From: Ophioderma brevispina
Taxonomy: Eukaryota; Echinodermata; Ophiuroidea; Amphilepidida; Ophiodermatidae
Assembly (NCBI GenBank): GCA_023653785.1
Contig: JAMKCH010005439.1
Span: 1-64,000 of the forward strand
Length of the DNA stretch: 64,000 nt
Direction: 5' to 3'
Shown: piece by piece, positions 55,756-64,000 of the stretch
How positions within the stretch are numbered: the stretch's first letter is position 1
Layout of the letters: each line of letters begins with the position of its first letter
Notes under the pieces: model-generated
What the model saw: only the letters and a program-made list of their open reading frames with translations
What the model was told of the DNA's origin: nothing
Database searches by the model: none
Translations under genes and position numbers: made by a program

Positions 55756-56713
55756 AGGGGACTGTAGTGTAAGAGTGTGCGCTTCCGGATAAAATTGTGA
55801 TTTTTTGCACACAAGTACTGTAGGCATTGATAATCCATAAAATTGATGGAAGCACTTGGCAACCCCCCTTAATGGCCCCCAGCTTGGGTTTCAAGGTTAT
55901 ACAGGGGTCAAAATTTTAAAATGTTCCGAATGTGTTAAAAAGCACACCATGCTGTTTGTCTGGTCACAAGGATTCCAAAAAGGTATAGTTTACACTATCT
56001 ATGGCTTATAGTTCCGGAGTTATGGGGTAAAAACTGTAAAAATGGTGAAAAAGTCAATTTTGGTGTGACATGGGTCAAAATGTCAAATGTTGCTTTGATT
56101 AGCTTATATGTGGAGCAAATTGTTCCCTAGCTTAAAGGATTGAAATACGGAATAGTTTGCCCTTATCTGTTATGCTTTAAGTTTCACGTAATCCAACAAA
56201 ATAGTCACAGGGCAGGTCAATAGAATCCATAGTGCAATAGCTGTTGATGTTGACTTTATTCGCCATTTGGTCAATAACCAGACACGTAAAATAGTCAAAA
56301 CTATTCCTATATTTCATTCTAGGGGCTAAACCAACAATTTGAACCACATTTTACAAAAATTGGAGCAATTTAATTTTTGACCCTGTACAAACCAAAAATT
56401 GACATTTTTTACCATTTTTACAGTTTTTAACCCCATAATCCTAAACTATAAGTCACAGGTAGTATAAACTATACCTTTTTGGAATCCTTGTAACCAGACA
56501 GGCATCATGGTGTGCTTTTCAACATAATCGGAACATTTTAAAAAGGTACCCCGGGTAACCTTGAAATCCAAGCTGGAGCCATGAAAGGGGTTTCTGTTGT
56601 GCATGCATTCCATCAATTTTCTGATTATCAATGTATAAAGTACCTGCTGTACCAAAATCACAATTTTATCCGGATTTGCACACTCACATAAGATCTGTTC
56701 CTACAGTCCCCCA
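55756..56713. mobile_element. Long-inverted-repeat element with GGGGACTGTAG ends
   Basis: The ends are CAGGGGACTGTAG and the complement of TGGGGGACTGTAG. The inverted match extends over about 290 bases of each arm through CCGGATAAAATTGTGATTTT, AAGCACACCATG and GGATTCCAAAAAGGTATAGT. This leaves a ~330-base centre. CTATAG precedes and CTATGG follows, so a short target duplication is possible but not proved. No transposase. Confidence 0.87.
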
Positions 56714-56918
56714 CTATGGGGTCCGTTCCCCAAACTCGTCCGTAACCCTACGTGCATACGTCCTATATAATAGACCTTGTCATACCATAATGAGTTACAA
56801 GTGTGGAAAAATTACTCATACATATAGTTTCGGGAACGGACCTGGCCTGGTATTAAATCGGATTTAGGTGTCCAATAGAAAAATCAGTTGATCGATTAGC
56901 GAATTCGTGAAGAGAATA

Positions 56919-58053
56919 TAGGGTGTAAGAAAGAACGTTTACCCTCCAGAAGGAGCATTTTGCTACCTTAACCACTTATATCTTGTTTTAGCTTTATATT
57001 ACTTGACTATAATTTTTTCGAACATATGTGAAGACGAGAAAGAAAACGGTGATAAAATAACCAAACAATGACTATTTCCTTAAAAATGATGCAAACATAT
57101 TTTGTCCACGGCTAGAAAATAGCAAAGGAAACATGTATTGGAATTTTTATGGATTTGAGCACACAAGTCGTCAGGTATGCGTTGATTCTAGGGTTATTGT
57201 TCAGTTCTCTACACATTGCAGTCCCGGATTCAAGGCTTGAAATAAGCAGGAGCAAGGGGCAAATTACCCCTGCTAAAAGCAAAGGCCCCTGGAAACAACA
57301 ACTGGTAAATTTGGATAGACCAGGGGCAATAAAATGTTAAAAACACCAAAAATTCTCCAGGATCTGAAATCCTTATTTCAAGCCCTGCCCGGATTGCAGC
57401 AATATTTGCGGCTGATCGTACCGATCTTTGACGACCGCATCTCTCCTTGCACCTATTTAGAATCTTGCTATCTCCAAAAATTTGTCCTTTTGAATGCCAT
57501 CTTACTGGGAATCCTACTTTGAGGAAAGCCGTTTACCCATTCACGCTGAACTGTAACTAAACTCTGTGCTTCAATATATTTTTTAGACATGAAAATTTTC
57601 TCCTCTTTGGTGAATTGCAGTCGTGGTACCATTTTGGTCTGTTAACCCAATAGCAGTTTAGAGAGAGATGGAAAATTGGAGATGGGTGCGGGAATTGGGG
57701 TTACTTATGCCACAGATATTGTGTAATGTGCTGAAGAAAGTACATGTTTTAGATGTTTTTAGGCATAAGGAACAGATTGATTAAATCTGATGACTTACAT
57801 GTGCTCAAATGCATAAGAATTCCAATACACGTTCCTCTGCTATTGCTAGCCGTGGACAAAATAGATTTGTCATCAACTTTTAGGGAAATAGTCATAGTTT
57901 GATTATTTTAACACCGTTTTCTTTCTCTTTTTCACCATATGTTCGAAAAAGTACATAGTCTCATAATATAAAGCGAAAACAAGGATAAGAATATAGGAAG
58001 TAGCCAAAAAATGCCATTTCTGGAGGGTAACGTTCTTTCTGAGACACCCTGTA
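56919..58053. mobile_element. Long-inverted-repeat, TA-flanked element with GGGTGT ends
   Basis: TA-GGGTGTAAGAAAGAACGTT on the left pairs with the complement of TA-CAGGGTGTCTCAGAAAG on the right. The arms match over ~260 bases through CACCGTTTTCTTTCTC and CACGGCTAG, to a TGAGCACA/TGTGCTCA pair near 57155 and 57800. The centre carries a smaller fold-back (57223-57395) and two short frames without known domains. Confidence 0.87.
57223..57395. repeat. Small fold-back inside the GGGTGT element
   Basis: CAAGGCTTGAAATAAG at ~57231-57246 pairs with CTTATTTCAAGCCCTG at ~57370-57385, extended by CCCGGA/TCCGGG. Between them lie two imperfect AGGGGC/GCCCCT stems. Confidence 0.75.
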
Positions 58054-58059
58054 TACTTC

Positions 58060-58440
58060 TTTCAGGACACACTATGTATTTCAGACCATCATGGTCATTT
58101 CCCGTGGGCTACCTGTGGCCCGATAAAAATGGCAGCATTGATATGGAAGATATTCTAAAGGTTTTACTTTATTATCAATGATAGCGTGTCATTTTGCTGA
58201 CTATAATAGATTTCAACCAGAGGAACAACTTTGGGCAGCATCGATTATAGTCAGGGGGAATTGTGGGCGCAGGGTGGAAATGGAGTACAAAGTTTTTCTA
58301 TCGACCGATTTTTGTTTATGAGGACCTAAGCCAATAATTTCTGTAGGGTGTGCACAATTTCATGCATTGGTATTTTCTAAAACGCCAATATGGCCGCTAC
58401 TACTCTCAAATTTATTAAACTGACCATACTTTTATGCTCT
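58060..58440. other. Unassigned, with CCAATATGGCCGC block
   Basis: The segment 58385-58445 resembles 59230-59340 (AATATGGCC, then AATTGACCATAC and GGCTCTATACCCAG). The CGGCCC element may therefore have inserted into one copy of a repeated sequence. Confidence 0.45.
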
Positions 58441-58448
58441 ATATCCAG

Positions 58449-59160
58449 CGGCCCTTTTATGGCAGAACTAAGTAACTCGAAATTTTGACTTTTTGAGATA
58501 AAGTTATTTCTGGGCAATTTGGCGGCGCTGCTTTCATTTCATAAAGTCCTCTATACCAGAAATGCTTCCTTTCTGAGATAGCACATCCTAACTCGGGTGC
58601 TTTTTTTACCATTCTGAATGCTTTTCCTGCAAAACTGCGTATCTCTTAGTTACGTGTCATTTTCTCTCAAAATCGCCTTATAATGTCATGGCAAAACTAC
58701 GTAACTCAGAGATACGTAGTTTTGCCATAAAAATATTCTATGAGTGCCGTCTTTTGCTATACAAATTAATGGGACTACAGATGCTCAGATCAAACTAAAA
58801 AAGCGTAAGATCAAGCTAAAAATGTTTGTAAACAACACATATCAAGAATTATATTTCTTTTGTAAAGTATATTTTGTGTTCAGCCATTGAAATATAGCAT
58901 GTGTATTTTGCCATAACTGATTTTCCTAAATTTTTATGGCAAAACTACGTAACTTGACAAATTGTGGTGTAATTCTGAAATGGTTTAATCATTAACCCTC
59001 AAAATTGATGGATATACAGAAAATGATATAATAAATATATTAAATGTATTCAATTCAGCTAATTTTTAATGTATACGAAAATGCAAACGGGCAAACTTTA
59101 AAGGTAAATATCTCAAAAGGCCGATTTTTGAGATACGTAGTTTTGCCATAGAAGGGCCGC
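58449..59160. mobile_element. Inverted-repeat element with CGGCCCTT ends and inner TACGTAGTTTTGCC motifs
   Basis: The left end CGGCCCTTTTATGGCAGAAC pairs with the complement of the right end (CGGCCCTTCTATGGCAAAAC). CCAG flanks both sides (58445-58448 and 59160-59163), a possible 4-base duplication. The motif GGCAAAACTACGTA or its complement occurs four times more inside, including the perfect stem at 58688-58728. Confidence 0.82.
58688..58728. repeat. Perfect 16-bp hairpin
   Basis: ATGGCAAAACTACGTA (58688-58703) and its exact complement (58713-58728) enclose a 9-base loop. The stem copies the terminal repeat of the surrounding element. Confidence 0.95.
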
Positions 59161-59449
59161 CAGGTTTTAAAGCACGGGGAATCTACTGAACAGGTTCTTG
59201 ATGTGATTTAATCACAACATTACCATCAAATCCAATATGGCCACCTCGAAACCCAATATGCCCAGAAATTATTCAATTGACCATACCTCATGAAGTATTT
59301 GTGGTAGAGACATAATTATGGGCTCTATACCCAGTAGGAACTCATGTCTGACATTTCAAGTGTGTTAACATGCTTACCAATCAAGATGGCAGCCAATATG
59401 ACTGCCTTTTAAGATCTAAAAAGCCTACAAATCGTCATATATTGATAAT

Positions 59450-59935
59450 ATATTGGCCGTCATTTTGAATTTTAAGCATGTTGTCAAAACAAAAATACCA
59501 GCTACAAGTTTGTAATGTTAAAAGACATACATCTCATAATTTAATTTCAATTTTATAAATCAATTTGAATGCTATAACGAAATACAATACAGATGTATCG
59601 TAGTTTATAGGTTTTAAAGAAGGTAAAATGGTAGCCACATTGGCCCCCATTTTAAACATTTTTGCATGTTAACGAAACAAAAAAGCCAGATAAGGATGTC
59701 AAATGGTCAAATACTTATCCCATACCTTAATGTACACCTTTATAATGATAATTATTGATGTAACTACATATAATAGAGGTATAATATAGGTTTTAAATAT
59801 ATATAAAGGCGGCTATATTGGCTACCATCTTTAATTTGGAAAATGTCGATTACAGAGGAATGCAAAATAAGGGTTTCTAGTGATCAAATACATATAACTC
59901 ATAAGTGTAAAGCATAAAGCATACATATAGACATT
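59450..59935. repeat. Diverged tandem repeat of ~180-185-base units
   Basis: Three units start at ~59455, 59638 and 59819 with GGC-x-x-CCATYTTTAA. They share later blocks (GCATGTT, AACGAAACAAAA, CTCATAA, ATAGGTTTTAAA). Similarity between units is moderate. Confidence 0.7.
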
Positions 59936-59939
59936 AGAA

Positions 59940-60530
59940 TCAAGCCTCTACACTGCAAAATGTGGAGAACATTTGACGTGTCCGGATGTGTTTACAATGC
60001 ATTCTAGTGGTAACGCGTGTTCAATTGTTCAATTGTAACAGATTTTGAACACCTGCAGAACATGTTGCAGATGTTCAGGATGTATTTTATATATCATAAA
60101 TAGATATAATGGAGGAGTTAAGATCATTTTAATATTAAGGTCCGAGCGCATATATGACTTTTTAGCAGCCATATTGTATTTTTGTAGCAATGTAATGACG
60201 AAATTACATTACTAATACTTCTTCGTGCTTAAAAACACCGGAGTACCGCAAAGAAAATTGTCTCTATCAGAAATACTTAAGGGATTTTGAGTGATTTCGG
60301 ACATGGAAGCAGCCATATTGGATTTTCAAAAATGCCACTGCACCAAATTTAGCACACCCTTCAAAAAGTATTGGATTATGTCCTAATAAACTAAAATCTA
60401 TCTAAGTCTTACTCCATTTCCATCCTTCACGCTGTGTACGCAAACTTCCACCTGACTATTAGTTGGGAGAGGACGAAGAATCTGCTACTTAAAAAGCGAT
60501 ATTTTCGTGCAGTGATGTGGCCAACATCAT
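59940..60530. other. Unassigned intergenic sequence
   Basis: Contains further GCAGCCATATTG motifs (~60165, ~60310) but no clear periodicity and no gene. Confidence 0.45.
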
Positions 60531-60534
60531 TAAA

Positions 60535-60655
60535 TTAATAGCCTGGGAGCTAGCAGAAATTTGTAACACATCTCTATTAAAAAAGGTTTGAGTGATTAAA
60601 TATGTAGACAGCCTGCCAGGAACCCGTGAAACGTGATTCTTAAAGGGATGAGCAG
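60535..60655 (-). repeat. Dispersed repeat, copy 3 of 3
   Basis: In complement it matches 27330-27480 and 31620-31770: CTGCTAGCTCCCAGG, ACATATTTAATCACTCAAAC and GGGTTCCTGGCAGGCTGTC are shared. Confidence 0.78.
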
Positions 60656-60939
60656 CGATAATACAAGCGAATCAAACATGTGGCCCATAAATCAAAGATA
60701 AGTATACGCACAATTCCATATAACTACCTTAGTGTATGACTAAAAACACCAAATAGTTAAAAATTAAGTATTTGAGAAAATTTGCCATACGTCAAACCAT
60801 ATCCCACAAATAGACATACTAGGCTGGGAAATATATGATATGACCTGGAAAAAATTGCAATAGAATTGTTTTCACCCCAGAATAAGGTCCCCAGAATGAC
60901 ATACTAAAAGTCCAACAAAAATCCAAGTGGTGGAACTAC

Positions 60940-61290
60940 GCCTAATTTGCATAAATCCAAAATGGCCGCCAATTCCTATGTTTTTACATTCATTTTGTTG
61001 TATAGCTAGATCTAAATAGCTGTTGAAGCTCATAAAACAAATAGTTTTACAATAAATAAGTATAATATGTCCCATACGTTATATAGAAATACATAACCTG
61101 ATTGGCAGAAGGATAACGAATCTACATAAATTCAAAATGGCCGCCAGTTTTTAGAGTTTCATGATTTTTTGCTGTATTTCTTCTCCTATATTGCTCTGCA
61201 GTACATAATTGTTAAAATTTTACATTTAATAAGTGTATTATACTTCACATATTATTCCTTACTTGTATAAAACCAAATATGGCGGTGCGG
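60940..61290. repeat. Second ~175-base tandem pair with AAAATGGCCGCCA
   Basis: CATAAATYCAAAATGGCCGCCA occurs at ~60951 and ~61125. A weaker third start is at ~61275 (CCAAATATGGCGG). It is related in design to 59450-59935. Confidence 0.72.
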
Positions 61291-61294
61291 AAAG

Positions 61295-62190
61295 TACGAG
61301 CGTGCATATTAAATTAGCTAGCCTAGTGACGTAGCACCGTGGGAAAATGTTTAGTGCTCGTCAGAGCCCATAGAGATTGCGTGTAAAAAACTACCGATAG
61401 GAATGTTCGGTTTTCTCAAAAGGTTCTATAGGTTCAGACCCAGTTGAGGGATGTTCGTGTAAGACACTCTGATGCAAAAATATCCGTAGAACCCCTTCAT
61501 TTTTCGGAGATATTTGAGATTTTTTTTTTCATTTACACACATTCTCTATGGGGCGACTGATAACGTTAGTTTCTCACGCAGTACCAATTTAGATAATATC
61601 TTTTGTATCCTGACATAGACTACGCCGTGGGTAACTACTTTCCGCACGCTATAAAAACGCAAAATGCCGGTCAATTTATCATTTTTTTTGTAGATTCAAC
61701 CCATCGGTCAACCTCTAGCACTTTTCCGAAGGTAATTGATTGAAGGAGGGGATGTCAGTGGATGGAAATTAAAAATTGAAACCTGGTGAATCTTGTCATA
61801 TATTCTGATTCTTTCGCCTCCTCTCCCAACTAATCGACGCTGTTCAACATTTTTCCTCTGGTGACACGATGGGTTGAATCTACTATAGCTTGATTTGATC
61901 AAAATTTGTGAAACAAAATGTTGTGAACATGTGGCACACAACTTTTGATGGACTTTTAAATTCATATTCCATATTATTATACTTCTACTGTATATCTCTG
62001 GTAACTTAGGTAAGCCGTGTGCCTTAATTTGCATAGATCCTTATGGCTGAAAAGTAGGCATTGCACGTTAAATATTGATAAAAATATAATGTTCTGGTGG
62101 AGAATGACTATTCTGACGACTATTCTAACACCTCCAACTGCTGTTTGATAGTAAGTTTTGACTTTCTAGTCAAGCACTCATTGGGAATTT
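61295..62190. other. Unassigned intergenic sequence
   Basis: TTTTTTTGTAGATTCAACCCATCG at ~61684 and CGATGGGTTGAATCTACTATAG at ~61868 form an inverted pair about 180 bases apart, a possible small fold-back. No gene. Confidence 0.5.
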
Positions 62191-62194
62191 ACCT

Positions 62195-63999
62195 CTCCCG
62201 ACATGTCAACAGTCACCAGGGAAATCCGATCCCACTGCTCCAGAAAGATCCTCCCTAGATTCCCCAGATCAGGCCACTGCACCATCTTGGTTATTATTGA
62301 CATCAAGATCACAATCTCCAGCCTCTACAAAAAGAGATCGAACTTCAGGAAAGCCAACTGGCCCAAGTGGCAAGTTCAAACAACTCATTAGTGAACTTAA
62401 TCCAAGCTGCTAGACCAGACTTCTTCAGTCTTCTAACATCAACATCGTATATTCTGACTTCTGCTCTACATATATGATTGCTTTACCTAGCAGCTAAACA
62501 CTCCATTCCAAGAGGCAGAATCCCTACACCCACTGTTGAGACAAGAAATGTGACGAGTTGTATAAATTGACGTGCAATACCGACTGCGATACTGAGAGAA
62601 TAGAGAAAAGGCAACTAGCTACTGTATTTTCTTTGCCAAAAGAGACGTACCAGATTTGAGGGAGAGATATCCAATATCAACTTTACTCACTCAAGCTTCA
62701 AGGCCTGGAACACCGACAACAAGCTCACCGGTCGTAGCTGTCCAGTTATAGTGTCCTGTCTCTTGTCAATAATGGAAAGTGGCAAAACCACTGGTCCGTG
62801 TGATGCAATGGTCAAAGCCTTGGACTTGTAATCTCAGGGTTGCAAGTTAGAACCCCGCTGGGCAATTGCCTCCACTTTAATAGAAGGCCCTAGAGTAAAT
62901 CAACCACAATGATTGACTTTCCAGACATAAAATGTTTCTTAAATGTAATTGGTCATACCAGTTTGGCACGATGTAGCTTGTCTATAATGCAGAGTTTCCC
63001 AAGGGAAGCAAAGTTCTCAAGAATGGGAAAGCTCCTGGCAATGGCAACATCCATACAGAATTAAAGAATATGGGACCTGAAGCTGTGCGATGGCTCCAAC
63101 TCAGCAATTAGATGGAAGACTTCATAGGTCATTGCAATCCTGAAGCCAAGAAACCAGCAAACCAGCCCAAGAGTTAGAAACCCATCTCGCTGCTATCTCG
63201 AGCTTGTTTGAGCTACCACTCACCCAATTTGGCTCTCGAAGAGTTTAAATCAACAGCTGATCAGATAACATGTCAATGATATCGAAACAGCCTTCCACAG
63301 GAAGCATAAGTTTGGGGCAGCCTTTATAAATCTAACGGCTGCCTATGATACAGTCTGGCATCGAGGTCTCTATCTTAATATACTCAAAATCTTCCCTGAT
63401 GTCAAGCATGTCAGGTTCATTATTGCTCATCCCGAATCTTTTGTCCTGGGGTATGGGGACATCAAATGGCCAATGCAGTAGAAAACCCAAATTTCGGAAC
63501 GTCCCACAAGTTTCTGTCCTGGCACCCAGCCTCTTCAATATTTATGTCTCAGAATGCCGAAGGGAGTTTCTTCGCAGTACTCCTACGCAGACACGATATT
63601 GTACTTGGAATAGCTGCTGATTCCTTTGAGGCCTTAGAAGCAGTGTTGCAGAAAAACCATATCACTTATTACTGTAAGCCAATTCTTCCATCGATGGCAA
63701 TAGAAACTCTGTAAACCCAAGACTGCGACCGGCTCTGTTTTCCACTTTGCAAACCTGGAGAAAAACTGTCACACGATCCAACACCAAAGTACCATGGCGT
63801 CATAATGGACCGCTTCTTTTGACACTTCACGAACACATCAACTGTTGCCTTGGCATACTCCACTGCTGAATACATCGCACCAGTATGGAGTCGCAGTGTA
63901 CATTCACACAAGATTGATGTCATTCTGAATGATGTAATGAGACTTATTAGCGGTTGCCTTCTTGGCAACGCCTGTAGAATATCTTCCAATTCTGTCTTG
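62195..63999 (+). pseudogene. Jockey-type LINE, endonuclease end to RT, runs off the window
   Basis: R-F-P-R-S-G-H-C (~62255) and N-F-R-K-A-N-W-P-K-W (~62340-62370) match the end of the endonuclease domain. After a gap with other sequence, G-K-A-P-G-N-G-N-I-H (~63028), L-K-x-x-x-K-P-A (~63142), L-T-A-A-Y-D-T-V-W-H-R-G (~63331-63366, first catalytic Asp) and V-S-V-L-A-P-S-L-F-N-I-Y (~63510-63545) follow the RT order. Y-A-D-T, where Y-A-D-D is expected, lies at ~63587. Later come A-T-G-S-V-F-H-F-A-N-L, S-T-A-E-Y-I-A-P-V-W-S (~63858-63890) and L-N-D-V-M-R-L-I-S-G-C-L (~63925-63960), the post-RT block. Stops and frame slips are many. The 3' end lies outside the window. Confidence 0.87.
62793..62960 (+). 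repeat. tRNA-like (Thr-type) SINE fragment inside the LINE
   Basis: A box-A-like GTGTGATGCAATGGTCAAAG is followed by TTGGACTTGTAATC, which has TGT in anticodon position. A box-B-like AGTTAGAACCCC comes after. Unrelated sequence follows and interrupts LINE similarity. The acceptor stem is not closed, so it is not a working tRNA gene. Confidence 0.4.
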
Positions 64000-64000
64000 C

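Noticed and set aside
62793..62865. Functional tRNA-Thr gene
   Set aside because: The acceptor stem does not close and box B is degenerate, so it is better read as a SINE fragment.

Overview
This window looks like repeat-rich intergenic DNA from an animal, most likely an aquatic invertebrate. Everything recognisable is mobile-element debris, and the mix is typical of cnidarian, mollusc, echinoderm, hemichordate or lancelet genomes: a chromodomain Gypsy retrotransposon, three non-LTR (LINE) remnants of different types, a Tc1-type transposase, a Crypton-type tyrosine recombinase, a Maverick/Polinton-type DNA polymerase B, tRNA-headed SINE-like sequence, and many short inverted-repeat (MITE-like) elements. 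I cannot name the species. No intact host gene is visible. Almost all long open frames are chance frames, repeat frames or fragments of element genes.

Layout. 0.1-0.9 kb holds a minus-strand Crypton-type recombinase remnant, followed by a ~125-base hairpin (1.2 kb). 4.1-4.3 kb is a small fold-back of TTTCGAGTCACGA units. 6120-13675 is a full-length Gypsy (chromovirus-type) element with two LTRs, gag, protease, RT, RNase H, integrase and chromodomain, all frame-broken. 14.64-15.28 kb is a Tc1-type transposase whose reading resumes at 19.07 kb. Between them lies a 3784-base inverted-repeat element flanked by an 8-base target duplication and carrying an array of ~30 AACGCGTT palindromes. 20.5-21.0 kb is a TTAA-flanked MITE. 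22.4-22.9 kb is a 27-base minisatellite. 23.2-25.0 kb and 29.28-30.59 kb hold copies of one transposon family in opposite orientations, the second inserted in a LINE (28.85-31.1 kb). 32.4-33.5 kb is an inverted-repeat element with a second one inside it. 37.0-40.2 kb carries two blocks of a Polinton-type polB separated by ~1 kb. 41.3-44.1 kb has tRNA-like sequences, a TA-flanked MITE and CCTAGGAC arrays. 45.5-47.1 kb is a minus-strand LINE. 47.1-54.2 kb contains several copies of a TTAA-associated family beginning CCCTCGTCTACC, one carrying another TTAA element, plus a suspicious near-exact 0.46-kb duplication joined by a poly-G/poly-T tract. 54.4-61.3 kb is minisatellite, three long-inverted-repeat elements and two arrays of ~175-185-base units built around GGCCGCCATTTT. 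62.2 kb to the window end is a plus-strand Jockey-type LINE that runs off the edge.

These pieces do not form a pathway. The value of the window is its insertion history: nested elements with readable target duplications. Divergence between the two Gypsy LTRs is dominated by one-base insertions and deletions, while the 27-base minisatellite stays in frame for twelve units. This suggests that part of the frameshifting in interspersed repeats may be consensus error rather than decay.
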